A stretch of 64,000 nucleotides of DNA from Cellulophaga sp. L1A9 (GCF_009797025.1 NZ_CP047027.1:4464001-4528000), one strand, 5' to 3'; numbered from the stretch's first letter, positions 45,598-55,928 are shown. Made by a program: numbers and translations. The notes: generated from the sequence alone by a model not told the origin.

Positions 45598-46719
45598 ATG
45601 AACGATTTTATTCAAGAACATTTAAAGGCTATTTACCATGTTTTAAGTACCATAGCCATTGTTGTTGTCTTGATTATATTGACGAATTATTTTCATAATT
45701 GGCTGAAGCGTAAGTTGAATAATAAATTTCCAGGGCAAGAATCAAATACCGTAGATCTACTGCGTAGAATTCTTAAAACCCTATGGGTAATTTTGGGTAT
45801 TATCGCCATTGTTTTTGCATTTATTGAAGAGCAGTATTACCAACGATTAGAAAAAGATTTTTGGCTTATTTTTTACTTAGGTTTCGTCCTTGTCGTTACT
45901 ATTATTGGAGTATCTGTAGTGCAGATGCTTTTTGCCCTCACCATTAGCAAACGTATCGAAGAAAAGAGCGATCCTACGAGTTATAAGTTTCTACGAAATT
46001 TAGCTGTTTTTGCAGTCTATTTTTTAGGTGTTTTATTTGCTGTAATGGCATTTCCTTCTTTACGTGGTATGGCACAAACAGCTTTGGGTGGGGCAGGAGT
46101 TATCGCGATTATTGCCGGTGTAGCCTCTCAAGAAGCCTTAGCAAATTTAGTGGGGGGTGTGTTTATAATTACCTTTAAGCCTTTTAAAATTTTTGATATT
46201 GTACGTATTTCAGATGATATGGTAGGTACCGTCATAGATATTACCCTACGCCATACCATAATCAGGAATTTTGAGAATAAAATGATTGTGGTTCCCAATT
46301 CTATCATCAATAAAGAGAAGCTTATTAATTATGATTTAGGCGATCGTAAATGCTGCCAATGGATAGAGATTGGTATTTCTTATGATAGTGATATTGATAC
46401 CGCTAAAGAGATCATGCGCGAGCAATGTACCCAACATCCAAGCATTATAGACAATAGAAAACCATTAGATATAAAGAATGGAGATCCTAAAGTGCTGGTA
46501 CGTGTTATAGGTCTTAATGAATCTGAAGTTACGCTTAGAGCTTGGACCTGGGCAAAAGATTATCCATCATCATTTGTCATGAAATGTGATCTCTTAGAAA
46601 GCATTAAAAAAGAGTTTGATGCAAAAGGAATCGAAATTCCGTTTCCACACCGTACTATGGTTTTTAAAGAAAGTCAGTTAGCGGAATTAAAGCAACAAAT
46701 AAATTCAAAAGACGCTTAG
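45598..46719 (+). CDS. Mechanosensitive ion channel (MscS family)
   Basis: A 373-residue inner-membrane channel with four N-terminal helices and the pore-lining TM3 plus beta domain, seen as ALGGAGVIAIIAGVASQEALANLVGGV and then FKIFDIVRISDDMVGTVIDITLRHTIIRNFENKMIVVPNS. The Gly/Ala-rich packing of TM3 and the VPNS motif are typical. It releases solutes on hypo-osmotic shock. It is monocistronic, with about 300 bp of gene-free DNA on each side. Confidence 0.92.
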   Translation: MNDFIQEHLKAIYHVLSTIAIVVVLIILTNYFHNWLKRKLNNKFPGQESNTVDLLRRILKTLWVILGIIAIVFAFIEEQYYQRLEKDFWLIFYLGFVLVVTIIGVSVVQMLFALTISKRIEEKSDPTSYKFLRNLAVFAVYFLGVLFAVMAFPSLRGMAQTALGGAGVIAIIAGVASQEALANLVGGVFIITFKPFKIFDIVRISDDMVGTVIDITLRHTIIRNFENKMIVVPNSIINKEKLINYDLGDRKCCQWIEIGISYDSDIDTAKEIMREQCTQHPSIIDNRKPLDIKNGDPKVLVRVIGLNESEVTLRAWTWAKDYPSSFVMKCDLLESIKKEFDAKGIEIPFPHRTMVFKESQLAELKQQINSKDA

Positions 46720-47018
46720 CCATTTCTTAAACATAAACCTTGTAGAATAGCTAATCTTCTTTATAATTTTCTTTGAAGGATCTAGTAGACTAGGAGTTTG
46801 ACGTGGAAGAACCTAAAAGATGTACCTTATCCGTTTCTTATGGCATTGAATATTTTGGGCCATAGCGAGATTTCTTAATTTCCAGTTTTACGAGTGTTTA
46901 CAGTTGCTGTAAGGGATGCCTTTCAAGTAAAATCTTTAGCTGCTTAGCAACAATAAAAGACCTAATCTTATGTTTACTTAAGTATCACTAATCTCATCTA
47001 AAATACCAAAATATAAAT

Positions 47019-48707
47019 ATGAACAAATTTTTTATTAAGATTACCTACATAGGATTACTATGTATGAGCATTGCAAGTTGCAGCAGTGACGGCGAATTGG
47101 ATACTGTATTGGGTAATAATTTGCCTAACGCTCAACCAGGAGATTATGTTGCTCCTATAGGTATTCCTGATGCGTGGATTTCTCCAGATATGGCTAGCCC
47201 AGAAAGACCTACTACTTGGGATACCGAGCAAATTGGTTATTATTTTGTGGAATATGCTACTGGTTCTGATACAGATAATACTTATGGTACACCAACAGCA
47301 CCACGTAAAACAATTCCATTTCCTGTTCCTGCAGGGTCGTATGTAGTTGTTGCTGGCGATTATCATTATGTACAAAATTATATTAAGCTTGAAGGTGAAG
47401 GAACTGGTGAAGCTTGGGTAGCTGGTGAAAGTGGACCTGTTTGGGTGGTTAGTGATACTGAAAATAAAGCTGAAATTACTGGTAAAAAGTTGCTTATATC
47501 TGGTAGCTATGTATATTTAGATGGTTTTTATTTCCATTCTGGAGGCACACTACAATTGGGCTCGTATAAATTAGGGTTTCAAGTAGATCACATCTTGGTC
47601 AGAAATAGTGAAATGAAAGGCGAACATGATGTTACCGGTGGTGTTTTAATAAGTACTGTTGGTTTAGAAGAGGAACCTGCAAGTGATATTATCATTTATA
47701 ACAACAAGGCACATGGTATTGGTCCGCTTGACTCAGATGTAGATATTGATGCTCGCGGTTGCTCTATACAAAAATATACGAGTAATATGTGGGTTATCGA
47801 TAATGAGTTTAGTGACTCTGGAGCCGGACTTCAAGTAGAAGCTGGTTCATTGGAAAACCAACCGACAGCACATCATATATATATTGCACGCAACCATATT
47901 TTTAATATTGCGCAAGCTGGTATCGGAATAAAATATGCCTTAGATATTATCATCAGTGAAAATATAATTCATGATATTATAGATACCCCATGGTCACCCG
48001 CAAAAGGAATTGGTTTTCAATATGCTCCTGATCGTGTGTGGATACTTTATAATGAAATTTATAATGCATACACTGGTATTCGCGGAGGTAGTGATAATGG
48101 CGGTGCAGGTACTAATGGAAAAAGTGTTTTTATTATTGGTAACTTTATACATGATGCTACTATAGATGGTACTGCGCATAATGGTGCTACCAGTGGTTTA
48201 GGGATAGAAATAAACAATGGTGCTACACCAAGATATATTATTAATAATACTATTGTGAATAGTGATATTGCAGTTGCTAATGGCTATTATAACTCTACCA
48301 TGATCATTGAAAACAATGTATTTTCTAATACACGAGATTTTGATGTGATGTTGGAAGACAGTTACCAAACTGGAACATTGTCTACACTTAGAAATAATCA
48401 TTTTGATGCTGAAGCTAAAATAACGTGGAGTAATGGTGTTACTCATGATCTAGCAAGTTTTCAAGCTGCTTTTGATAAAGGCGAAGGTTGTATTAGTGCA
48501 GATCCTTTATTTGTAGCTGCTAATGCTAATGATTTCTCTTTGCAAGCAGCTAGTACTGCTGTAGCTGCGGGATTAACTCCTAGTGCTTTAACATTAGATG
48601 TGTATGATCATTTTGAAACGTTATACGGACTTAACATAAAAGTTGATATCAACCAAGTAGCTAGACCAACTACTGGCGCATGGAATATGGGAGCTTATAC
48701 CAACTAA
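47019..48707 (+). CDS. Secreted parallel beta-helix lipoprotein
   Basis: A 562-residue lipoprotein: lipobox SIASC, then a right-handed parallel beta-helix made of many short repeats (ILVRNSEMKG, IIIYNNKAHGI, IYIARNHIFNI, IIISENIIHDI, VFIIGNFIHDA, IIENNVFSNT). Such folds occur in polysaccharide lyases and hydrolases and in surface proteins. No catalytic set could be assigned by eye, so the enzyme class stays open. A strong terminator follows. No receptor or transporter is adjacent to suggest a substrate. Confidence 0.8.
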   Translation: MNKFFIKITYIGLLCMSIASCSSDGELDTVLGNNLPNAQPGDYVAPIGIPDAWISPDMASPERPTTWDTEQIGYYFVEYATGSDTDNTYGTPTAPRKTIPFPVPAGSYVVVAGDYHYVQNYIKLEGEGTGEAWVAGESGPVWVVSDTENKAEITGKKLLISGSYVYLDGFYFHSGGTLQLGSYKLGFQVDHILVRNSEMKGEHDVTGGVLISTVGLEEEPASDIIIYNNKAHGIGPLDSDVDIDARGCSIQKYTSNMWVIDNEFSDSGAGLQVEAGSLENQPTAHHIYIARNHIFNIAQAGIGIKYALDIIISENIIHDIIDTPWSPAKGIGFQYAPDRVWILYNEIYNAYTGIRGGSDNGGAGTNGKSVFIIGNFIHDATIDGTAHNGATSGLGIEINNGATPRYIINNTIVNSDIAVANGYYNSTMIIENNVFSNTRDFDVMLEDSYQTGTLSTLRNNHFDAEAKITWSNGVTHDLASFQAAFDKGEGCISADPLFVAANANDFSLQAASTAVAAGLTPSALTLDVYDHFETLYGLNIKVDINQVARPTTGAWNMGAYTN

Positions 48708-48752
48708 AACAATTAAGTTTATAAGCTGATATAGATTGCTATTTAAAAAATT

Positions 48753-48793
48753 AACTCACGTACTTAAAGACATTCGTTTTTTGTACGTGAGTT
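48753..48793 (+). terminator. Terminator after the beta-helix gene
   Basis: An 11-bp perfect stem (48753-48763 with 48783-48793) containing CTCACGTAC, with a 19-nt loop, then a T-run at 48792-48799. Confidence 0.8.
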
Positions 48794-48904
48794 TTTTTGT
48801 TTTAGCGAATCAGAATACTTGTGTATTTAAGATTATCCTGCGGATGATTTTAAATATAGCAGAAATAAAGCAATGGATACAGAACCAAATACCAATGAAA
48901 CTTA

Positions 48905-49257
<353 letters not shown>

Positions 49258-49280
49258 TACAAATAAGTATTATGAGTAAA

Positions 49281-49426
49281 AATGGCGAATAGCATATTTT
49301 CGTGCTATTTTACATAGTTGCAGTTATCGGCCGTTAGGACTATAACGTCCGCAATTATGTAAAAGCCGTTTTACTGGAATGTTAGTTTAAATTGGATATT
49401 AAGTACAATGGCTCCAGTTATTTTAA
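49281..49426 (+). repeat. Structured dispersed repeat, copy A
   Basis: Copy A has a short hairpin (AATAGCA 49288-49294 with TGCTATT 49303-49309), followed by a larger imperfect inverted repeat (TTTTACATAGTTGC at 49308-49321 with its near-complement at 49351-49364). The tail TGGCTCCAGTTATTTTAA lies at 49409-49426. A 41-bp core (49326-49366) matches copy C at 38 positions. It lies downstream of the minus-strand DUF4249/TonB receptor pair. Confidence 0.75.
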
Positions 49427-50104
49427 ATATGCGATTCTCAAGAAACTTCAGAACTACAAAATATGCGTATAACTTCTAACGCTTGCCAACGCCAAAAAAA
49501 GTAAAAATTTTAGATTCTTTTCAAATTTTCGATTTATGAGAAACTATCCGCAAATAAATTTTTCAGAACATTCTCAGGAGCTTGCCGCAACAGCTAAAAA
49601 TTACTCTACGAGATAATTTCTGAGCCCTTGCTACTACTTTTCTTTGTTTGAATCTTTTCTTTAGGTGCTTTTATTATTATGTAAAATAGACCTTCAGCAT
49701 TGTAACCTGTAACCGAAATATTTTATCTTTTTTTCTTGATACGGCAAAGTATACTTTGAGCGAGATAATGCGGCGGCGAAATCGACGAAGGAGATTCATG
49801 AATACCTTTAAAAACAATTAACGTGGAATGAACTAAACAAAAAAATGCCATCGCTCCAACCCGCCACCAAAAGCAATCAGCCACTGGCTAATTTCTGTTG
49901 TCACGTAGATAATTTAGGAAACAACGTACGTGTCGATCACTAAATTTTAGGATCAATTCTTATTCTTAAGAATGCTACTAGGTATAACCACCATTGCAGC
50001 AGTCAACATTTATTGTAACCAGCCCCCCTAAAATTCTTAAAGTTCTTCTCCCCTATTGTTTAGCCAAAGTTCTCTTAGGCCGGAGAAAGGTAGTATGCTC
50101 AAAC
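49427..50104. other. Gene-free stretch downstream of the DUF4249 gene
   Basis: 678 bp with stops in all frames. It contains a minus-oriented match to the repeat end (TATTATGTAAAATAG near 49675-49688) and a GCGGCGGCGAAATCGACG segment reminiscent of the tandem repeat. No gene or clear terminator for the DUF4249 gene was identified. It looks like decayed accessory DNA. Confidence 0.35.
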
Positions 50105-50941
50105 CTACTCTTGTATCACAATAGTTCTCTTTGCGACTGAAAAGGCTCCAAAATACCCCAACGCCCCATTATTAATATTTGAAATAGGGTTGGATGGTGC
50201 TATGCCATCGCCATATATTACATCAACCAAATTATTATAGTAATCAAAAGTAGCACGATCTAGTTGCTGAAGTGTAACCTCTAATGTATCTCCTGCTTTC
50301 AAGGTGTGCGGAAATTCAAAATCTTGTAGATTTCCATCTGTGAATTTATCGGTGGTCAACCAGAAATTGATATCCCTTTCACTTTGCTCTACTTCTCCAT
50401 CTTCATTTTCAAAAGTGAAAATGTACACCTCTCCATTGACCAAAACTTGAAGTCGGTAATAGTTATCTATATCGGGAGGGTCGCTAAAATATGCAGTAAC
50501 ATAGTATCCTTCTTTGTAAAAAATCGATTCTTCTAAAAACTCCGATGTTAGGGTATCCAGTACAATGAGATTCTCAGGCATTCTACTTTTTGCCGTATAA
50601 TTTACTCCTTCCAATTCAACCTCTAAGTTATAGGTAACCCCACGTTCTCCTTGCAAAGTGGATGTTTGATAAATACCAGGGCTTGTCTCGATTAGGAATT
50701 CTTCATTCCCTCGATCATCTGAGATTTTTACTTGTGCATCTTCTTGAGCAGGAAATGTATTGGAATCATAAAAATCGACAGTTTTTTTTATTTGTATCGT
50801 ATAAGGACCTATTTCATCGGTAACAAAACCTTCAATGACAACTTGCGGTGTTACACTATTTAGATCAAGTTCGATAACTTCTTCACAAGAAAAAATGCCT
50901 AAAATAAGACAGGTCACGAGAAAATAAATTAAAAACTTCAT
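50105..50941 (-). CDS. DUF4249 family lipoprotein
   Basis: A 278-residue lipoprotein: lipobox LGIFSC, followed by CEEVIELDLNSVTPQVVIEGFVTDE, the standard opening of DUF4249. Such proteins are encoded beside TonB receptors in Bacteroidota and are presumed surface partners, but ligands are unknown. The start is ATG 50941, 1 bp beyond the receptor stop codon. The frame is open further to 51046 but that part lies inside the receptor gene. Confidence 0.88.
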   Translation of the reverse strand: MKFLIYFLVTCLILGIFSCEEVIELDLNSVTPQVVIEGFVTDEIGPYTIQIKKTVDFYDSNTFPAQEDAQVKISDDRGNEEFLIETSPGIYQTSTLQGERGVTYNLEVELEGVNYTAKSRMPENLIVLDTLTSEFLEESIFYKEGYYVTAYFSDPPDIDNYYRLQVLVNGEVYIFTFENEDGEVEQSERDINFWLTTDKFTDGNLQDFEFPHTLKAGDTLEVTLQQLDRATFDYYNNLVDVIYGDGIAPSNPISNINNGALGYFGAFSVAKRTIVIQE

Positions 50942-50942
50942 C

Positions 50943-53270
50943 TTACTTAAATTTAAAATTGAACGATGCAGCGGGATAAAAACTGAATAGCGAGAGTTTA
51001 ACAGCCTCTGTTCTCGTTGGATCATTTTCTGCTTCCTGAAAATCAATCAGAAACGCATTCTTTCTTCCATACGCATTATAAAGGGAGTAAGTGGCACTTA
51101 ACTCCCAACGTTTTGTTTTCTTAATTAGTTTGGTCGCACCTAAATCCAGTTTATGAAAAGCGGGAAATCTATCGGCGTTACGAGTGCTGTAAAGGTTAAT
51201 GACTTCATCATCAATTTGGTATTTACCGACCGGGTAGGTTACCGCATTTCCCGTGCGATAAACAAAGGTGCCGGAAAATGTCCATTTTGGATTTAACTTA
51301 TAAATACCCACTAGTGATAAATCATGGGTTCGGTCCCAACTCGCAGGATAAGGATTTCCGTTATCGATACCATCAAATTTTCGTTCCGTTTTTGACCAAG
51401 TATAGCTTAACCATCCCGTTAGCTTACCGATATTTTTTTTGATATAGAATTCAGCCCCATAAGACCATCCTTTACCAAACAACAATTGAGATTCTACATT
51501 TTCATTAAAAACTAGTTCAGCACCTGTACGGTAATCCACTTGATTCTGCATGTCTTTATAATATATTTCTGCGGAAGTCTCAAAGGCGTTGTCCTTAAAA
51601 TTGCGATAATAGCCCAGCGCATATTGATCGGCAATCTGGGGCTTTACATTATTGCTACTGGGAATCCAAAGGTCTATTGGTGTACCACTTGTGGAATTCG
51701 AAACCAAATGAAGATACTGCCGATTGCGGCCATAGGAAGCTTTAAATGAACTTTCATCTGAAAGCAAATAGGTCAAACCAACTCTGGGTTCTAATCCCCC
51801 ATAGGTTTTGACCAGTTCCCCATCATCAAAATTTTCGGTGGTGACTACATCGCCGTCGGCGTCATAAGTAAAGATATCTCCCGGACCTACTTGGCCGAAC
51901 CATGAATAACGGAGGCCTAAGTTAAGATTCAGTTTTTCTGAGATCTCTTTTTCTTCTGAAATATAAGCGGCTGCTTCCCAAGCATATTTTTCTTGCAGTA
52001 TGGCAGCGTTTAGATTCGAATTTTGATCAGGCCGTATCTCTCCAGGAACAAACGTATGGTAGATACCGTTCCATCCAAATTTTAAGGTGTTGGATGGATT
52101 TATATAATACTTAAAGTCCTGTTTTAAACTTACATCCTTGATGGCTGAGATAATATTGAACCCATTGTTCTCTCCTTCATCGCCCCCGATATCAACATTG
52201 TAGTTATAATCACTAAAAAGTGCGGTAGTGTTTAAAAACAAACGGTCATTAAAAAGATGGTTCCATCGAGCGGTCGCCGTGGCATTGCCCCAGTCAAAGC
52301 CAAACTCGTTGCCAAAACCAAACTTGTCTCTTCCAAAATAACCAGAAATGAAGACCCTGTCTTTTTTTCCAATTTGATAATTGGCCTTAGCATTCAGGTC
52401 ATAAAAATATAAGACCGTATTTCTAACATCTTTATCACTTGAAAGTTTTAAAAATAGATCCAAATAGGTTCTGCGGCCAGAAATTATAAAAGAACCCTTA
52501 TCCTTAACTATGGGTGCCTCAAGAGTCAATCGTGAAGCAATTGATCCATACCCGCCAGAGGCTGTGAATTTTTTATTGTTTCCATTGTTCATTTGAATAT
52601 CCAATACTGATGAAGCTCTTCCGCCATATTCGGCAGGAATATGTCCTTTGTAAATCGTCAGGTCTTTAATGGCATCGGAATTGAATACCGAGAAAAGACC
52701 CAGTAAATGGGAAGCATTGTAGACTGGCGCTTCATCTAACAATATAAGGTTTTGATCTGCGCTACCACCGCGCACGTAAAAGCCGCCACCGATTTCATTG
52801 GCTTTTATTCCCGGTAATAGTTGTATCGTCTTTAACACATCTTTTTCGCCGAAAAGAATCGGGACTTGAGCAATTTCCTTCATGTCGATTGAATTAACCC
52901 CCATCTCTGTGGATTTAACATTGCCATCTTTTCGGTCAGAGGTAACGACCACTTCTTCCAATGCCGTGGATTCCGGAACAAGCTCTTCATCTAGGGTAAA
53001 ATTTTCGATAAGCGAAAGCTCTTTTAAGCTAGTTGAGTAGCCGACATAGCTGATTTTTAGCGTATAGTCTCCCTCAGGTATTGTTATGGAATAAAAACCA
53101 TATTCATTAGTAATACCTCCTTTGCTCAATTCGGAGACCCAAACACTTGCCCCGATTAATTCTTCGCCATTAACGGCATCTGTAACATTACCACTAATAG
53201 TATATTTTTCTTGAGAGAAACCTTTTAAAGAAATAATGAGTAGAAAAGGGGCTAGTAGTTTTATTTTCAT
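50943..53270 (-). CDS. TonB-dependent receptor paired with DUF4249
   Basis: A 775-residue outer-membrane receptor: signal peptide (1-19, ending LKGFSQ), CarboxypepD_reg-like domain (23-105, ISGNVTDAVNGEELIGASV), plug (110-230, EVVVTSDRKDGNVKSTEMG, GGGFYVRGGSADQNLILLDEAPVYNASHL, EYGGRASSVLDI) and a complete barrel ending AASFNFKFK. The LLDEAPVYN plug is the type that accompanies DUF4249. Substrate unknown. Five TTTTCGG-like repeats lie about 100-180 bp upstream and may be its control sites. Confidence 0.92.
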   Translation of the reverse strand: MKIKLLAPFLLIISLKGFSQEKYTISGNVTDAVNGEELIGASVWVSELSKGGITNEYGFYSITIPEGDYTLKISYVGYSTSLKELSLIENFTLDEELVPESTALEEVVVTSDRKDGNVKSTEMGVNSIDMKEIAQVPILFGEKDVLKTIQLLPGIKANEIGGGFYVRGGSADQNLILLDEAPVYNASHLLGLFSVFNSDAIKDLTIYKGHIPAEYGGRASSVLDIQMNNGNNKKFTASGGYGSIASRLTLEAPIVKDKGSFIISGRRTYLDLFLKLSSDKDVRNTVLYFYDLNAKANYQIGKKDRVFISGYFGRDKFGFGNEFGFDWGNATATARWNHLFNDRLFLNTTALFSDYNYNVDIGGDEGENNGFNIISAIKDVSLKQDFKYYINPSNTLKFGWNGIYHTFVPGEIRPDQNSNLNAAILQEKYAWEAAAYISEEKEISEKLNLNLGLRYSWFGQVGPGDIFTYDADGDVVTTENFDDGELVKTYGGLEPRVGLTYLLSDESSFKASYGRNRQYLHLVSNSTSGTPIDLWIPSSNNVKPQIADQYALGYYRNFKDNAFETSAEIYYKDMQNQVDYRTGAELVFNENVESQLLFGKGWSYGAEFYIKKNIGKLTGWLSYTWSKTERKFDGIDNGNPYPASWDRTHDLSLVGIYKLNPKWTFSGTFVYRTGNAVTYPVGKYQIDDEVINLYSTRNADRFPAFHKLDLGATKLIKKTKRWELSATYSLYNAYGRKNAFLIDFQEAENDPTRTEAVKLSLFSFYPAASFNFKFK

Positions 53271-53370
53271 TCAACTAATATATTGTGTCGTTTAGTAATA
53301 TAAACGCAAAATTTTGTTAAATTGTTACTGGAAGAATTTATTGAAATTAGCAATTCTCCAAAATAGTTTT

Positions 53371-53446
53371 TTTTCGGCAATATTTTCCCGGAGTGGAAAA
53401 TTTTCGGCACGGCATAATATTTTCGGTCTTTTTTAATGGCTTTCGG
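53371..53446. promoter_or_regulatory. TTTTCGG direct-repeat array upstream of the receptor
   Basis: TTTTCGG at 53371, 53401 and 53420 and CTTTCGG at 53440, with steps of 30, 19 and 20 bp. A degenerate TTTTCCCGG lies at 53383. The helical phasing suggests a row of binding sites for a transcription factor. The distance to the receptor start (53270) is compatible with an upstream activation region. Confidence 0.4.
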
Positions 53447-53880
53447 TAAAAACCCTTTTTAAGAGTTCAATTTACACAGCAGGAAAAATAAAAACGCTTG
53501 AAAACGAAAACAATTTTATTCAGAACGCTACATAATTAGTGAATTAAACCCTGTGAACGGAATTGGGGCTGCTAAAAACTAGCCCATTCCACACACATTA
53601 CACTCCCCTCCTACCGTCGGGTCGCATAATAAGTGTTCCATTACCTTTCTAGAAGAAACTTTTTAGAAGAAAAATTTATAGAAAGTGAAGTGCCAAATAA
53701 GCCAGCACACCAACCCGCTCAAAAAATAATAGGTCTACCAGACCTTTCATTTTTATGCCGTAACCAAAGCTCAAGTTACATTATCCACCTACGTCATAAA
53801 ACTTCGGCGGGCAGGTGCAGAACATTATAGTACAGGTGACAATCTAGATAGTTTAGATTGGCGGCGAGACTGGTGCGGCT
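53447..53880. other. Intergenic region, no credible gene
   Basis: 434 bp. A plus-strand frame at 53633-53830 has neither a recognisable product nor homology-like composition and is not called. The right end contains a GGCGGCGAGACTGG segment similar to part of the tandem repeat at 48.9-49.2 kb. Confidence 0.35.
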
Positions 53881-53894
53881 GGGAATGGGTAAAA

Positions 53895-53980
53895 CGGCGA
53901 ATAGAACTCTTTCAGTTCTATTTTACATAGTTGTTCCTATAGCGCCTTTAGGTCTATATCGTCAGTATTTCTGTGAAAGT
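53895..53980 (+). repeat. Structured dispersed repeat, copy B
   Basis: Same architecture and orientation as copies A and C. The short hairpin is AATAGAACT (53900-53908) with AGTTCTATT (53914-53922), a different stem sequence from copy A that preserves pairing. It is followed by TTTTACATAGTTG, then a diverged core with CTATATCGTC, and ends CTGTGAAAG. It lies downstream of the minus-strand unknown secreted protein gene. Confidence 0.65.
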
Positions 53981-54096
53981 TTAATGGGTTGACAAAACGG
54001 GGAATTATTAGCGTAAAAAAACAATTAAGTGAGACTAAATAATTAGATAGGTTTTTTTCATTTGTTTATAAAATTCTTGATTGACATAGTATTCAT

Positions 54097-54801
54097 TTAC
54101 CACATATAAAAAATACATTGTTGTTTTCTATAAGAGTACCCTACTTTTAACTTTTTTTCAGCCTTCCTGAGTAGTTTGTATTTATCGCGTATTTCGTCAT
54201 CATCTTCTATGCAATTACTTTCTTTTAATGCTAAAGAATTAAAATAAGCTGCATCCCAATCAAGTCCATTTTTTGCATGCTTTCTTGCAAAACATGTACT
54301 AGTAGCATTACTGTCAAAAAACATTCTTTGTTCAACAACTTCAATTACCTTTTCTACACTTATAGACGATGATCCTTTTTCATCTTTTTTATATTCCGTA
54401 TTAAGGTAAATGGTTTCTTCCGTAGTTAAGGTTTTTATTTTTAGTGTATCATCTATGATAAAATAATCTTCTGAAGTCCAAAGGTTTGCAAGTCCTTGTT
54501 TATATAAATGATTAATTAATATAAGCTTGTCTGCCTCATAGTAATAATCAATTCTTCCTGATAATACTTGAGAACACTCATAATGTTTTGTGATGTAATG
54601 TATTAAGGTGTCTTTCTTTTTTATTCTTTCTTGTAAAACGTCATATTCATTATTAGCAGCATCAAACGTTTGCTGACTGTATCCGTAGGTTACAACACAT
54701 AAAAAAAGCATCATAAAATATGCTGATTTTGTGCTATAATTTTCTGAGAACGTAAAAAAATTTTTAATATCGGATTGTAAATAACCCTGTACTTTTACCA
54801 T
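54097..54801 (-). CDS. Secreted protein of unknown function
   Basis: No family was recognised. The frame is open to 54987, but its first 60 codons look non-coding. ATG 54801 is used, which gives a positively charged N-region before a hydrophobic stretch and cleavage-like site (FMMLFLCVVTYGYSQ). ATG 54714, just before that stretch, is the alternative. The mature part is about 190 residues, acidic in the middle, with four cysteines (YECSQV, STCFARKH, SNCIEDD, QQCIFYMW) that could form two disulfides in the periplasm. It lies in an accessory region flanked by dispersed repeats. Confidence 0.6.
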   Translation of the reverse strand: MVKVQGYLQSDIKNFFTFSENYSTKSAYFMMLFLCVVTYGYSQQTFDAANNEYDVLQERIKKKDTLIHYITKHYECSQVLSGRIDYYYEADKLILINHLYKQGLANLWTSEDYFIIDDTLKIKTLTTEETIYLNTEYKKDEKGSSSISVEKVIEVVEQRMFFDSNATSTCFARKHAKNGLDWDAAYFNSLALKESNCIEDDDEIRDKYKLLRKAEKKLKVGYSYRKQQCIFYMW

Positions 54802-55015
54802 AATATACTTAGAAAGAATGTTTGAGCTGTTTAATAAAAAACCATAATTAAAAGGCTTTTTAATATATTTTATTAACTTTTCGAAGGTACAAAATTTTAA
54901 CAAGTAACTATTTACAGAATTTCGTAACCTAGTTTTTTCTATCTTCTTAATTGTATATAATCGTACGTTCAATTTGAAACTACTCATTATATTAAACCGC
55001 TATTTGTTATAAACT

Positions 55016-55051
55016 AAAAAGTTGATGAAACCGGAGTTCCATCAACTTTTT
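55016..55051 (-). terminator. Terminator after the peroxiredoxin-like gene
   Basis: A perfect 12-bp stem (55016-55027 with 55040-55051), 12-nt loop, with an A/T run at each outer end. It is 28 bp past the stop codon of the minus-strand gene. Confidence 0.88.
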
Positions 55052-55079
55052 GGTTCTGTTAGCTATTCAATTAAGAAAA

Positions 55080-55586
55080 CTATGCCTCTCCTCTAGCAGG
55101 GTAATCTGCTTTTAAGATATAGTCAATACCACCTAAAACATCGTTAAAACCAGGTCTACCAAATGGCATAGACTGTATAGCTTCCCAATAAACTGTCTGT
55201 TCTGCAGTTAACAAAAACAATCCAGGTTCGGTAAAATGTTTAGGCTCGTTCTTAATACCTTCAGAAATGAATAAACCCCATTCTCTGGCTTCTTCTATAG
55301 GTAAACCATAACCCAATGGAATATCTGAAATCTCCCATTCGTCATACGTGGCTTTGGCAACTTCGGCTGTGTCTGTACTAATGGCTATTACAGAAACGCC
55401 ACGTTGTATAAACTTATCTAATTTTTTCTGTAACTCTTCTAACTGCGATTTACATACAGGGCAATGTTTACCCCTGTAAAACAAGATCATGGTAAAATTT
55501 TCAGGTGATTGATCACTCAGTTTCCACGTAGTATCATTCACTAATTTAATTGCTAACTCGGGTGCTTTTTGTCTCGGTTTTATCAT
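55080..55586 (-). CDS. Peroxiredoxin-like (AhpC/TSA) protein
   Basis: A 168-residue thioredoxin-fold protein. The redox site is FYRGKHCPVCKSQLEEL, with two cysteines spaced C-P-V-C as in the peroxiredoxin-like family (the canonical first Cys of AhpC plus a near neighbour). PGLFLLTAEQTVYWEAIQSMPFGRP follows. It is a likely thiol peroxidase or redoxin. Start ATG 55586 gives the normal N-terminus MIKPRQKAPE; the frame extends to 55655 without a conserved sequence. It lies between repeat copies B and C. Confidence 0.85.
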   Translation of the reverse strand: MIKPRQKAPELAIKLVNDTTWKLSDQSPENFTMILFYRGKHCPVCKSQLEELQKKLDKFIQRGVSVIAISTDTAEVAKATYDEWEISDIPLGYGLPIEEAREWGLFISEGIKNEPKHFTEPGLFLLTAEQTVYWEAIQSMPFGRPGFNDVLGGIDYILKADYPARGEA

Positions 55587-55752
55587 GCTTCTATTATTAT
55601 ATTTTATTTTATTTATGCATAATTTAGTCGTAAAAACGAGTTGTGGTTGACACATATGTTTAAATTATTGCTTCAAACCACTAAAGTATTAGCATTCAAT
55701 TCATTGGCTACCAGTACTTAAAAACACCTCTGTAATTTTATTTTTCTCAAAT

Positions 55753-55918
55753 ATCGGCCGTTACGACTATATCGTCAGCAATTATGTAAAAGCTAATTGT
55801 CGCTGCTTTAGGCTGTAATGTTATTCGTTCGAGTATTAGATATTTCAAAATGTTCATTCAAGTGATTTCTCTTGTCATATAAATTGAATATGTTGTATAA
55901 TGGCTCCTGTTATTTTAA
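55753..55918 (+). repeat. Structured dispersed repeat, copy C
   Basis: The core 55753-55793 matches copy A (49326-49366) at 38 of 41 positions. The tail TGGCTCCTGTTATTTTAA at 55901-55918 matches the tail of A at 17 of 18. The left hairpin and left arm of A are missing or diverged. It ends 11 bp before the stop codon of the minus-strand tyrosinase gene. Confidence 0.75.
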
Positions 55919-55928
55919 TTAACTTATT

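Noticed and set aside
49281..49426. Classical integron attC site
   Set aside because: The arms do not carry clear RYYYAAC/GTTRRRY core sites and no integrase is in the window; kept only as a structured repeat of unknown type.
53633..53830. 65-residue plus-strand reading frame
   Set aside because: No recognisable domain or signal peptide, and it lies within repeat-rich intergenic DNA.
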